Positions 33,788-46,247 of a stretch of DNA of 64,000 bases are shown here, in pieces (position 1 is the first letter of the stretch; every line of letters begins with the position of its first letter). Made by a program: the position numbers and the translations under genes. Origin of the DNA: Rhynchosporium graminicola (taxonomy: Eukaryota; Ascomycota; Leotiomycetes; Helotiales; Ploettnerulaceae). The notes beneath the pieces are model-generated. The model was not told where the DNA came from. It did not search any database and worked only from the letters and a program-made list of their open reading frames with translations. The stretch is taken from positions 379,933-443,932 of the forward strand of contig FJUW01000017.1 in the NCBI GenBank assembly GCA_900074885.1, in the 5' to 3' direction.

Positions 33788-35225
33788 TCAGATATGTGAA
33801 ATGTTGCCGAAGAATTTGAGTGATGGCGACTGATAGACTCCGATAGGTATATGGTGAAGGGATATGAATGATTCGGTAACGATATACATGCGTGCGACGA
33901 GATAAGGAGGCAGGGCGCATAGGAATGCTATAGCAGTCATCCAACTAATCCCACAAGCCACTATATCAGGCATTTTGTAATCACCCTTACAGAGACTAAG
34001 CTGACTTAACAAGAAATCGCCCAGCTTTACTAAGGGATCCTCGCAGCGCGTATCCGAACATATATGAATAGTTCTAGATCGCGATTGAGCCTAGCGTTCA
34101 ACCTGCTTAGCACCGAAGATGATTGCAAGTATCAAGGCCGATATCGCAGCCGTGACGATCAAGTCCCAACAGGATATTTCCCATAGCAGCTTCTCGGATC
34201 GTGTAGGGAAAGTCATACTCAAGGTTGCTATATGCACGTACCCATAAGCTGCAGGTATCACGGCTAGAGCTGTGCCCAAAAACTAATTTCCCGATCTCAC
34301 ATCTCGTAGCAAGGGGAGCTGAGTTCTGACAGCTCGGTGGCTAAAGGGCGTGCCACAATGACTTATTAGCTGGGAGAAGCGGACAGGTTCTTGTCCTGGT
34401 AGGATATCCCACTGGTCTCCAGGCAGGCAAGGGTGGTAATGCCGACCTCTTATACGGAGATGAAATCCGAAACAAGTTTTAGCCTGCGTGAGTCCTTGTT
34501 CGAGATCGATGCAGTAACACTAACGTAATCATTGCGCTGTCCGTCAAGATCAAGGCTTACTTTGAACTCCAGAATTTGGCCAGAGAACAGCGTGCAGGCT
34601 ACGTCTTGGTTTGCCGGTAAGTATATAGGTGTTGATCTGCCCTGGATCCCACGACTAATCTCTTCGGACGACATTGGGTGATTATAGGAATTGCGTTGCT
34701 GGGAGCGTGATCGCTGATCTCGGTCTCGCTACCGAGGCCACAAACGGCATCCTCGACAGGTTCTGTTTGTCGGTACCAAACAAAACGTGGCTCGCTAGAC
34801 CAGCTACCGGGCCTGGAGTCCGAAAACTCTGTGTCGATAAAGCCGCGTCTCAAAGAAGGAGGTATCTCGTTAACAGGGTTTAACCGCTCGTCGGTCGAGA
34901 ACTGCAAACCGAAAGCAGCCAAATCTAGGTCCTCGCCCAAGTCAGGAATTGTGGGCTTCTAGAAATTGAGTGGTTTTTGGAACCATAGGGCGTACATCAA
35001 CAACGCGCAGACCACGTGTAAAATCGTATAAGCCTCGAGGAGACCCACGGGATACTCTGTGGCTTTACGCTCGATGGCCTGGCCAACGACCCAGAGAACT
35101 TGTACGCAAGCCAAAGATTTGGCCAAAACATCACCCTTGCTCTTGTCCTCGATGTCTCCAGGGCTGATGTGGCAGAAGTGGCCGTGCTTCGCGAAATAGA
35201 TGATACCTTCTGCCTTAACGGTGAT
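33788..35225 (-). pseudogene. Broken copy of a fungal multispanning membrane-protein family
   Basis: Reading the minus strand from about 35225, successive blocks match a very common uncharacterised fungal membrane-protein family: EDKSKGDVLAKSLACVQVLW, then LLEAYTILHVVCALLMYALWFQKPL (relatives have WWxKPL), then an AAFGLQFSTDERL/RFVWYRQTEP block, a SRRLKLVSDF block, TALAVIPAAYGYVHIATLS...FPTRSEKLLWEIS and finally the ending ARMYIVTESFISLHHIPIGVYQ. The frame is broken by a TAG after KPLNF (about 34960), by a shift near 34675 and by disordered frames at 34280-34450. The N-terminal part before EDKSKGD is missing. Family function is unknown to me. A complete expressed gene is unlikely. Confidence 0.65.
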
Positions 35226-37046
35226 AATCTTAAATATGTTGTGATTAGACCATACTGACGATTACTTAAAACTACGCGCTACATCTCCTATACTATCATC
35301 TCGTTCCAATAATATCATCAAATGCAGTCCCTATAGATGTATTCCTTCTGCGCAAGTGAATCTACTAGCCTGTATATATCTCTAGAAAATAAGATTTATG
35401 ATTTTGAAAGGCTCCAATTCAAAGGAACTGTCCCTTTAAGCTCTCCTATCTCTGTGTCTTCCTTTCTTTCTTTCCCTCCCCGCGATCGTCAGTCCCAGAG
35501 TCACTCTTTCGTATTTTTTCCTATCCTTGATGTGTAACGATATATTTGCGTTATCATAGTGCCTACCAGCCCGAGTATATAGTTCCAATCGAGAGGCAAG
35601 AGGAACAAGTAATAACATAAACAGGTAAGGTAATTGTCTATCAGTAGTTGCGGGATAGTATTTGAATATTCAAGAGAGAGAAAAGGTAGATGTCATAATT
35701 TCAAAGAGATCTAAAGATCGAAACGGGACTAGAGAAGGTATCAAAGTAGCTTGGAAGTCTCTGTTCATCGAGTGCGAAAACAAGCCTTCCTTATCTTCTT
35801 CCTTTGACAATTTCGAATACGACTACCGGTAATGAGTTCGGCTATACCAAAGATTTGCAGCCTTCACCCCGGGAAGATGAGAGGTCGACTTTGCAGAAAC
35901 AGAGATATATACCGTCCTTTCTCGCGTGGTAAGGAATCTCCGGGAGATAATGTTAGTTATTTGATGGACGAACCCGATCACTACATGAAGAAGCTCAGCG
36001 TGCAGGTATTCAGCCACGATGCGCTATCCCCGCATCGTCGCCCGAGTGACAACGTCAAAGTGATCCAAAGTCTCAAGCTTTGCACCATTTTAAATTGATA
36101 CCAGTTCATGTGAATGTCGGATCAAGACAGCTAACATATTCGCAGAGAGAAAGCGACCATGGATACTGGCGATTTAAGAGTAGATACTCCCTCGGGCCAG
36201 ATCTCAGACCCAGGTGGCCCAGAAGATGCAGACCACTCGAATCCTGGATCTAGAGCCCTAATAGGATTCCGTCCATCAAATTCAATTCCATCGTCCAGAA
36301 AATTTTCAAAATGAAGGAAAAGTAAGAGGCTGTGAGCTCTGGCACAGCAAATGATGACCTACTGTGTACAGTGCGTAGGCATCGAATGATGCTGGAGAGG
36401 CTGGAGGAGAAACTTGGTGCTGATCGAGTAGGGGATTTGCTTGGAGCGGCCAGAAGTGGCTATATACTGAATTGAATGTCTGTTTCATTTTCGAAGACTG
36501 ATTTCGACTTCCGAATCATAAGAGAGGGACAGGCGACGCTCAAGAGCGACATTCGATCAGGTCACGCCTCAAGTGTCCCTTCTCTTATCAATTCTTGGCA
36601 TCATCTATTGGTGGAGGTCGTGTTGTCAGCCGAGCGAGACACGCATCTTCATAAACAAATTCGGTTTCTTTTTACCTTGTGTTCAACATATAGGTTTGAC
36701 AACTGAACACGTCAAAGTCTCCTACTCAGCATCACCCAGTATAAACAAGATGATAGTAATCAGATGAAGATCCCCACGGCCGATATGTAACTAAGTGTGA
36801 CTTCCACTATTGTATGCCCGCATTGAGATCTCCTTCAGATAAGCCAGAACATTAATGTAAGTAGAAAGATATTCTTTAGGCAAGTATTGATTTTGATTAG
36901 TACCAGGCTTCACAGGGGCTGAGTGATTACATTTGGACCCGAGGTCATACCTGATGAGAATGACGAAATTGCAAAAGCTCCAATACATTTTCTATTCTAT
37001 GAACGATTTTACAGACACAGAGTCAATCATGTAAGTCCCGATACCA
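35226..37046. other. Intergenic, no gene assigned
   Basis: Contains two plus-strand ATG frames of 88 codons (35832-36098) and about 51 codons (near 36160-36315) that I could not join or recognise. No coding signal elsewhere. Confidence 0.4.
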
Positions 37047-37926
37047 TCAACGACGACGCTTCGATTTCAGTTCCAAACCGGCCGACCAGTTGTGGAATGT
37101 GAAAGTGGCTGGACCGCCAGTAAAAGCCTCCGACCCAATTTGATAAGCTAGAAAGTACCATGAAGTCAGTATTTTGTTCATTAGATACGCGGAAACAGTG
37201 AAACAGTCAAGGGCATGACTTACTGATCAAGTACTGGCTGCTGGCCTCGAATCCCTTAGTCGCCATGTAGTCGAAAAATGCCTTCAGGTCTCCGCTGAAC
37301 TTGGTCATCGGTGGTTTCACGGCGACGAAGCTGAAAACTTTCATGGCGCCGTTGAAGCCTCGCCACAGGTCCCAATCCTGGCCATCGACCTTGACAATGC
37401 CAACGGATGAACCGATTGGTGAGATGTCACCATATTTACCTAGCCTGGGAATTCTTGCGTCAGCGGCGAATGTGTGAAGCTCTCGCAAAACTTACCAGAT
37501 CATGAGCTCATAATCTCCGAAACTGTTTGTGTGATTGGAATCCGTTGACGTGAAAAGATCGTACGCAACATTGGCACGGATGTCGCTGGTGTTGTACGAC
37601 CACGAAGCCGAAGATTTCATGCTTTTGACCTGGCTGAGAAGAGGTTTCTTGGGAAGCAGTAGACCGGAGTAAGGGTAGCTTTTGACATTGTTTGGTCCGT
37701 TTTTCCAGGTCCAGGTTGAGTGCCAAGAAACTCCGCTTGGTGAGTCGCTATCGACATATGTACATTGCGATCCGTTGCCGGCGTCCTTTCCCCAGAGATT
37801 GTTGAGGAATTCGTAGCCGGAGCCAGAGTAGTAATCATACAGCGCACACGGGTCCTTGTTCTTCTGCTGGGCAGAAGACAGGCCAAGAACGGCGGCAAAT
37901 GCCAACAAGGAAGTGATGAGTTGCAT
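37047..37926 (-). CDS. Secreted endoglucanase/xyloglucanase, glycoside hydrolase family 12
   Basis: Three exons (37926-37496, 37444-37224, 37147-37047) encode 250 residues, the usual GH12 size. A signal peptide (MQLITSLLAFAAVLGLSSA) leads into the mature enzyme. The catalytic nucleophile Glu140 lies in FGDYELMIWLGKYG and the acid/base Glu224 in QIGSEAFTG; the WHSTWTWKNG and NNVKSYPYS stretches are family hallmarks. Known activity: endo-hydrolysis of beta-1,4-glucans, including xyloglucan in some members; which one cannot be told here. Both introns are GT-AG and keep frame. A TATA-like run lies about 55 bp upstream (37979-37990). With the GH67 and GH16 genes it adds to a plant-wall-degrading set. 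Confidence 0.92.
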
Positions 37927-40900
37927 TTTGTCAAGAAAGAGAGGCTTGGAAGTATACACTTCCAGGATATTGATGTCAAGTATATATATTCATGTTCTGC
38001 GCGAGGTTACCAGGGTCAGCATCACCCAAGTGAAGACCTCAATTTGAAAACAATCATCCTGAAACTAATTATGGAGGCAGATGTGCCGCCTGCACCAGGA
38101 TTAGGGTGATCGAGTCAGATGAAGACATGACATTATTTCCAATGTGTTCCCTGTATCCCCAGTTGGGCACAAGTACGGCCGGTCTCATAACCCCCATTTG
38201 GCAGAATGCGGACTTCAGGGCCGATGTTAATATATATGTGAAGTACCCCAAAGGTTATAACGGATCGATGAAACTATGACAGCGAGAAATTCGGACGACG
38301 TTTGCACTCTTTGCAAACAGGCTATAATTTAACACGAGCAGAATTTGGCCGACGTTTCGACCTGGGATTGAAAGAAATTACTCCGCCTGCACTTACGGAG
38401 TACTGCAACATCGCTCAAAACTCGATACACTGTTGGCTCCGCTCGCGCAGCTCCGCACATGAAATCGAGATTTAGATAGTTGAATACCATGTGAGTATTC
38501 TGATTAAATTAGAAAGTTCCGAATGCTAGCCACGTTCTACGCCCTGACCCTCGAAGTACATGCGCTGGAGTTGGTGCGGTACATGGCAATAGGGACTCGT
38601 TCTGCATGCCTCAGGCACCAAGACAGCAACCGGTTAAATGTTGCATGAAGAGTATGAGTAATCAATCAATCAATCACCCAATCAATCTATCAAACTTTAT
38701 GACTACTTCCCTGAAACCTGCACCCACTTTCCCTATATTATTCGAAGGCTGTGTGACTCGTCGTTTAAGTAAGGAGGTGATAAGTCGTAATCTAAGGTCG
38801 TAAGACGGTAATATCGTGAGTAGAAATTCAGAAGTCAGGAGGCGAAGGACCTAAAGGGAAGGTTACGAAGGAGGTAGTTTCTACTTAGCAATTTAGGAAG
38901 TGATTAAGGAGCAGGAGTAACCAGAAGAGTATTCAAGTGGAAGGGAAGGGGAGGTTTTCCAGGGGAGAGAAAGGTGGCCCGAATTGACAAAATGCAGAAA
39001 CCTGCTCAACAGGATGATTCCTTGACTTTCAATGACTACTACATTATCCCAGAATCATTGCAGCAGATCCTGACTTGTCTTTCAGTGCCTTTGTCTCAAT
39101 TTATGACCTTTATCTTACGAAATCTCGAGAAACATATTACAACCAAGTTCCTGGCCTGAGTTCTGATGTTCTCGCTTGTCAAAAGCGGTCAGGTGACGGT
39201 AGAGAGGGAAAGGAGGAGGAGTTTCGAAAGATTTCTGAAAGCAAAAGAAGAAGAACGGAGCATGGATGTGCGGCCCGCGAGTGGCGCGATCTACTCCGCA
39301 AGGAAACATGAAGCAAAGTCAATTCAGCCTATTAAATTCTAAACCTTAAAAGCGGAAATCTAGAATCCTATCCCTTGTACGAAAGTACATCAATAACTAT
39401 CAGTACGTGGATTGAAAGTGTGGTTTTCATGAAAATGTTCATATGAGGTGACCAATTCGCGCTCCCATAGGAAGCGGGTCACATAAGCCTCAGCTGTTAG
39501 AATCTCTCCCCTCGGAGTCCACAAAAATGTCTGAAAATGATCAGTTTCTACGACAAATAATAGATCTCAGAATTGAAGTCGAGGTCAGTTCAGTGCGGGA
39601 TGGCACAGATGGTTTCTGGCATTATCGTGGTTTTGTGTTGTAAAGGAAGCGCAAAATCTTCAAAGGGTCATCAATTTCAATTTTCTAAATTTTGAAAAAA
39701 TCCTTCGGTAATGGAAGAACCCATCCAGCATTATAACTTATCTCAAAAGACATTTCTTCATTACCAGCTATAAATAAATGTATCAAGCCACCTCGGTCGT
39801 CCGAGCACGTTCTGGCCTAAGCGAGTCTTGGTCTTTATGGACTATAACCATCATGATTACGCAAGATTAAATATGCCGCGAGGCAGCGTAGCCTCTTTTT
39901 CGCCGAGATTATCCTCCTGCCATGTACTGCCAAAATGTACCAGATTTGGCCCCGTACTACTCAAAGTAGTGGTGTTTCTCAGCGAATGAACGGAGGATTT
40001 ACTTCATGCCACCACTTTTCTCAAGGAGGAAGAACTCCGACTGTTTGGCGCGTGAGACGTGCGTACGCCAGTTTCAATCTTCCGATTGTAAGCCCTGAGA
40101 TGTACTCTTTCTCGCGCTTCGTGAAAAAGTAGACCGTTTTGAGAGGGAAGCTTCTGGGATCGTCATTGCTGAAAGTGCCAGCCAAGACTTCTGCCTAATT
40201 ATCCGAGAATGCCCAATCTGTCTTACATTCGAGCATACTTAGGCTCAAAGATGAGGTATGTGATGTCCAGTCCAGTGATAATGCCATACTCACTGTTGTA
40301 GCATTTTGTTACCAACCGACAGGCTTTCCCATTCTAAAGCTGTTAAGGTGGACCTGAGTAGAAAGGCAGGACCATGTCATCGCTCTTACCGATCCATCTT
40401 AATCAAGTCCATTGTTCTGCTGGAAGTACCCAACATCCACCAAATGCTATTGAATAATGATCAAGAGATTACGAATCATCTGGTTTTTTGCTGTTTAAGT
40501 CAAAAGGGGCGGCTTGCTCATTGTGGAGTTATTACCATCCTAGACAAGATCAGCTCCGTTTGTTGGCTCAGTCTACTACCCAAATATGTAGTGGACAAGG
40601 GACTACGGGATCTTGGAACTACTATCGTCTAACATAAAATTGGAAGATTAGCGACATGGCCGTTACCTGAAGGTGTTTGGAGCAGATACGTTTTGCATCA
40701 TCCCGTCGACCCACGAGGAAAGTTCGACATCCCGATAGAGTCAATTATCATGGATAAGAGGCCGAGCCTCATAATTCTGGTAAGTCAGATGCAGTGTGGA
40801 GCTATTTCAGCCACCAAATGAAGGATTTCTTTTTTCGTAGCTTAGGGTACAGGTGAAATGCCATCGAGGAGCCGCTAGATTTCACAAGCATACTCTTATG

Positions 40901-41288
40901 AACAGTCGGGAAAACAGGGCATAAGCTAGATGCCGTAACACACGGGACGGTCTGTTAGTGTGCTGACGCAAGACAAAAACAAAGGACGATATATGCACTA
41001 TGCCGCTCGCTAAGCATAGGGGCAGTGCCTCCCAAGCATAGTACGCATATCAATAGGGCAAAAAAAGCGAACCAAACTATTGGGATTACGTTTGTAAGTT
41101 CCAGGAGTAAACAAAATGATTATAATCACAGTATTTCCACTATAAGTTAAGATTCGATCCACCCGCAACAACGACAAGAATCAAGCTCAAGAACACTGCG
41201 GGATCATTCGCTCGGGAATTCTTCGAATTCTTTCTGCATCTTGCTCTTCTCCTACACGGATTAAATCACTCTTTTTCAACCGCTCAAG
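37927..41288. other. Long intergenic region, no gene seen
   Basis: About 3.4 kb. Holds the promoter of the GH12 gene at its left end, a short (AATC)n tract at about 38660-38687, and scattered short frames (largest + 40306-40632, non-ATG) with no recognisable domain. I find no TE ends. Confidence 0.5.
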
Positions 41289-43538
41289 ATGTTCATTCAA
41301 GCATGTGTTTCATTCCTACCATTCCTGGCAGGAATGGCTGCGGCGGTTCCAATGGTCCAGGAAAGGGATGGTTGTGAAGTCTATGTTGGCGGTGGCGGGA
41401 GTGGTGGAAGTGGTCCTACTAGGACGATCATTAATAAGATCATAACGACCGAGATCGTCTATTTCCCAATCGTGATCAACACTTTCATCAACCAAAATAC
41501 TATTCTCAACTTCATCGGAGGTCAGTTTTCAATCCAGGAGAGAGCTTTCAACTATACTAACCGCATATCCAGGTGTTACCATCAATATCAATAACGCACC
41601 AACACAGATTATGACTATTGCTACCGGAAGTTCAACCGCTACGAATACTGCTGTTACTACGGTGTGAGTATATCTGATCCCCGCGGAATCTGCCATGCTA
41701 ATATGGCTTTAGCCTGCCTGGAAATATCAACATATTCCAGACGGTCAATATTATCAACTTCCCTGTCGTGATTAGTACATTCGTTCAGCAAAACACAATC
41801 ATCCAAGCTACTGGAGGTAAGTCAGATTAAAAATTCATTTTCCAGAGGCATCAAAAAATTGGGGAATATTCTTATTGTACCTGAGGCGCAGACATGTCAT
41901 CAGGGACATCTAGCACTATGCCACTTCATACGAGAAAGCGAGCTGATCAGCGACTAGGAATCAATATTGTGATCAATAACGCCCCTACATTTGTCCTGAC
42001 CACTGCGACTGCCACTTCGACTGTCACATCAACAGTAACCTCTACTGTGTAAGTTTTTTTTTTTTTTTTGCAATATTGAAAAATCTCGGCTAATCATGTC
42101 TAGGACCACGAGTGCTACTTCAGCGCCAACTTCATTCTTGTTGGCCCCTGCGGCGGCTGCCAACCCAGGACGAAGATTGAGACGCCAAGCGGCTCAGCAA
42201 TTCGTCGGACCAAATGGCGGACTAGTGTATCAATGCTCGGATGCCGTTGTCTACACGATCGACAATGGTCAGCTTACCAGCAATGGACAATTTGTGTCTA
42301 CCAACACAGGAACAACTTCCGAGCTCTTCCTTACATCTCTGGCAATCGGTGATATTTCAACCACTTTCAGCATTTCTGACCGATTAGCATGGTCGAACCC
42401 CGCCTTTGAAGGTGGTGCAGCGCGATTCTGTTCGACCAGTTTGAGCACCTTCGCATTGTTCACTGCAAACGCGACGGTTGATGGATGTGTCCCCCAAAGC
42501 CTCAACGTTGTTCCAGCAAGCTCTTGCAACAACGGTGTGATCAGTTCTTCGAGCTCTACTTCATCGACACAGTCTTCCACAAGCGCACCTGTAAGTTTTC
42601 GAGGCCTGTTGTTAGGCAAATACTAATTCGTCAAGTCGTCGACTTCGAGCTCAGATCTCACATCTTCCACGGACTCGGCCACTTCTAGCTCGGAATTGCC
42701 TTCCTCGACTGATGCCTCTTCGACTGATGCTTCCTCGACTGAGGCTCCTACTTCGACTGAAGCCCCTACCTCTAGCTCAGATTTGCCTTCCTCGACCGAT
42801 GCCTCTTCGACTGATGCTTCCTCGACTGATGCCTCCTCGACTGAAACGTCCTCGACTGAGGCTCCTACTTCGACTGAAGCCCCTACCTCTAGCTCAGATT
42901 TGCCTTCTTCGACTGATACCTCCTCGACCGATGCTTCCTCGACTGAAACTTCTTCGACTGAAGCTCCTACTTCGACTGAAGCCTCCTCGACTGAAACTTC
43001 TTCGACTGAAACTTCTTCGACTGAGGCTCCTACTTCTACTGAAGCCCCTACCACCAGCTCAGATTTGCCTTCCTCGACCGATGCCTCTTCGACTGATGCC
43101 TCTTCGACTGAAACTTCCTCGACTGAGGCTCCTACTTCTAGCTCCGCCACATCGACTGAAACTTCCTCGACCGAAGCCTTTTCCTCGTCTGAAGCCTCCA
43201 CGACTGAAGCCCCTACCTTTACGGAAGCTCCAACTTCTACGGGAACTGCCAATCCCACTCGTACATTTTCTCTAATACCAATAGCGTCTAGCGGCGGCGA
43301 TTGTAACGGGCCGAATATGGGCAGGCCGGCAGGTCGAGCTTGCCTTTGTTACTATGGCTTGCAACTATACCAGGAATCTGATACTACGAACGTTGTTTGT
43401 GCTCCCCCTTTGCCATCCTCTACTTCAAGCTCGGATCTTTCTCCGCCCACTGAAGTCGCGACTTCTACTATAACCGCCGCCCCCATCGAAACGGTCCCTT
43501 CCAGCTCTGCTAGTACCACCACTACGGAAGCCATCTAG
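41289..43538 (+). CDS. Secreted Ser/Thr-rich repeat protein with duplicated N-terminal modules
   Basis: Six exons (41289-41520, 41573-41663, 41713-41816, 41892-42048, 42104-42590, 42636-43538) encode 657 residues. A signal peptide (to about AAAVP) is followed by two copies of a two-part module: an Ile/Asn-rich FPIVI-TF--QNTI stretch and an INNAPT stretch. Next come two possible Kex2-type sites (RKR and RRLRR) and a domain of about 120 residues (VYQCSDAVVYTIDNGQL ... GGAARFC ... ANATVDGCVP), which I believe matches the fungal DUF7908 group. The last exon encodes about 170 residues of near-perfect Ser-Thr-Asp/Glu-Ala repeats, then a Cys-containing tail (GGDCNGPNMGRPAGRACLCYYG). Probably a heavily O-glycosylated wall or matrix protein or adhesin. 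There is no GPI-like hydrophobic end. Confidence 0.85.
42700..43215 (+). repeat. Coding minisatellite (Ser/Thr/Ala/Glu/Asp repeats)
   Basis: Built on 12-bp words such as TCGACTGATGCC and TCGACTGAAACT, assembled into longer blocks that recur two to three times (for example around 42748, 42865 and 43028). Length is in frame, and nearly all changes keep Ser/Thr and an acidic residue, so the coding function is under selection. Copy number is likely to vary between strains. Confidence 0.85.
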
Positions 43539-44774
43539 CTCTGATCCTATCTGTTCTGCGGAAAGCCGCCGAGCAACCCCGGCCGTCTGTGCGGACATGT
43601 CAGGTCAATGATACTTTTTCTCTGGCCTTCTATCCTACCACAGATCCTACCACCAGAGCACTCGTGTGCAAGTCACTTGTACTGCGGACCGGAGGCCGGA
43701 GAATATTGATTCGGATTTCCGGATCTTTCGATGGTGGATTAATGTTTAGTACTCTTTTTTTCAATATCATAGACATTTAATCCAAAACATGATGTATGTC
43801 ATGGAAAAACTATGATGATTACTCAATTCCATACTCCTGCATTGGAAGGTGCCTGAAGAATTGTGATGTGATTATTTTGAAGTTTAGAAGTAGATGGGCT
43901 GGATGAGGTGGATATTTACGTTTAACAGTATTGATGTGTTCAAGCATCTTTTACAATAAGATAAAACTATCTGGTTGTTACTCAATGAGAGAATGATTCT
44001 ACACGCCCCAATTCCAGAGCAGTTCAGAATAACAACGGCAGTACTTCCGGAAACAAATCTAGTGCTGAAGAAATATGGCGGCGCATGCTATTTCTTTGAC
44101 CAGGTGAAGGGATTGATGCTAGCAGATTTCTGTACATGTCCAGAAGCTAATATGAGGTGATAATGCGCAAGGAATCAACTGCCGTTATCATATCCAAAAA
44201 ATGTTTTTTTTTATTCACTCTATTGACATGGTCGTTCTCCGACGCTAGTCAAATCCGTAGGCGAGAAAGACGATTCCGGTCACGAATCATTTCTTTCCCC
44301 AAACAATATCTGGAGAATGTTGGATCGACTCAGAGTGTCTTTCGAGCTGACATAATGACTACTGTCGGAAAACTGTTCTTATAGCAGATTTCTGAGGAAC
44401 GAACTTTCGTCATCATGCGCCGGCAATAACACCATGATCAAGAACAAAATGCGATCACCACTGACCAAGAACTTGTCAGGTCTAAATTGAAGTACAGCCT
44501 GAGTTCCGACAGTGATTGAATCACATTTTGGCCAGCCTTGCAACATTCAGATAGATTAAGCGAGTAAGGAAGGTTACCTACTATGGCCAATCAGATGAGT
44601 AGCAGGAGTTTACAATGTCATCGCAAAACAGTAAATTTAGTCAGAATGGGATAAGTTTCCATGCCTTCCGCTATTCGTTACTCTCCGGCGATGTTTTTAA
44701 GAACGTCTCAAGCCATGCCTCTCAATTTCAAATTGGGTATGCAGAGACTGCCTGCCTGCCTGCCTACTACTACT
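43539..44774. other. Intergenic, no gene seen
   Basis: No recognisable coding frame. Contains the 3' regions of two convergent genes. Confidence 0.5.
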
Positions 44775-45678
44775 TCACTCCTGTCTCGCATGCGCAGCGC
44801 GACCCTGATTCCCAGCGTCTTTCCAAACATACCAAGCGAGCAAGCAGAGATCATTTCCAAAGATCATGCTGGGAACATAGAAACCGATGATACCACTCCA
44901 AGCATACGCACCTTCCAGCTCCACGCGGGCGAAGTAAGATGGGATGAGAGCTATCGCTCTGTCAGCTAGGAACAAGATAACATGCCGATTCGACTGATGC
45001 AGAAGAATTCGATTCGGAAGATCAGGATAGCGCGGGGGACAATTGGAGAAGGAGAAGACACACCTATCACAGAAGACAATAACGCATATCCGGCCCATCG
45101 CGGGAAGATAGGGCTCGGACTAGAATCTTGCAGGATCACACAAGCTGCTGCGAGGTCTTGGATCACCATGCTTTGCGCATCCAGAACGGCCGTGTATTGT
45201 CCCGCGTCGTTCAAGAGCTGGATGAGTTCTGGCGATCGCGAAGGCCGCAGCACGGCAGTGGCGAAGAACATGGCTGCGAGAATGGAGAGAATCCCTGTGT
45301 AAATGCTTCCTGCAAGCCTGAACGAAAAAAAGTAAAAAAAATTAGCATGAAAGTCTGCAAAAGAGAACAAGGATGATAAAGTGAGGAAACTTACTGCGCG
45401 CGAACCAGGAACTTGGAGCAATTCTCGATCTTGCTCAACGATACGCTTACGGTGGCTCGGAAGATGATGTTCAGAACGCCAAAGGCCAACCAAAGCGGTA
45501 CGCAGGCTTTGATACCTGATTCGTACTTGTGGTAGTGGGCAGCCACCTCCTCTGGCGTCGCGGAGGGAGAGAATGGAGGAAAGAAGCCGGCTAAGATCCA
45601 GCCCGTTGTGAGTAGTGCGAGACCGATAGGACCGCAAAGGGTACCTAATCTGGTGGCGAATGGTGAGAGGGAAACCAT
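44775..45678 (-). CDS. Small multispanning membrane protein, function unknown
   Basis: Three exons (45678-45395, 45317-45064, 44965-44775) encode 242 residues with about five to six hydrophobic spans. Motifs shared with a family of uncharacterised fungal membrane proteins are visible: a first span with LALLTTGWILAGFFPPFSPS, then a PEEVAAHYHKYESGIK loop, LRPSRSPELIQLLNDAG and SPIFPRWAGYALL, and a WSGIIGFYVPSMIF span near the end. The ATG at 45678 starts just before the first span; the in-frame extension upstream lacks ATG. All junctions keep frame. No enzyme or transport motif is seen, and I cannot name a role. Confidence 0.75.
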
Positions 45679-46247
45679 TTGCTTTTCGTTGAAGGATGCT
45701 GTGATGTTATATTTCAGGTCGAGAAATTGCGATGACAAGGGCAAGCGTAATTTGATATGAGAAATGGAATCACTAACCGCGATGCAAATGTAACTTCGTT
45801 GCTCAGTAGCTGAGGGAGGACCAACTGCCGATCGCAGTCACTTATGTGTGAGATATGTGTTACAGATCGCCAAACGTACATAATTCCGTGTAACAAAGGC
45901 GTCACAAGGAAGTAGTATCACATTATGACATCTTGATTTGTGTATCGATAGAGAGATTGGTACCGAGCTTGACGCAAATCATCGCCAACTGCATTGATCG
46001 ATTCGAGATGCAATAGAAACAGCGAAATAGCTATCCAGCAATCGAGGGTAAATTATTGGCGAACGATGCTCCCCACCTGTGATTCAACGATGCCAGCTAC
46101 ACTTTTTTGCTGGCACATTCGCACAGGGGTAGTGCCAAGAGCTCACTAATACTCGTCACTGAATATTGGAATAAGAAAGATGCTGAAATTTTCAGCAAAA
46201 TTTGGATCAAGAATATGGCAACTTGCATTCAGCCGCCAATTACACGA
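45679..46247. other. Intergenic, no gene seen
   Basis: Upstream of the small membrane-protein gene and downstream of the catalase gene. No coding frame. Confidence 0.5.

Noticed and set aside
34360..34440. tRNA-like string with GGTTC-like words
   Set aside because: No acceptor stem or cloverleaf can be drawn; it lies within the decayed membrane-protein gene.
38660..38687. (AATC)n tract as a possible CRISPR or telomere-like array
   Set aside because: Simple four-base slippage repeat without spacers; not a fungal telomere motif.
38760..38960. Purine-rich AAGTCGTAA string reminiscent of the 3' end of 18S rRNA
   Set aside because: The flanking conserved rRNA bases are absent.
40306..40632. 108-codon plus-strand frame
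   Set aside because: Starts with a non-ATG codon, has no domain and no splice partners.
42623..43258. Minus-strand 211-codon frame made of Val/Glu/Ala/Ser repeats
   Set aside because: It is the antisense shadow of the Ser/Thr coding minisatellite; the plus strand has the signal peptide, introns and conserved domain.
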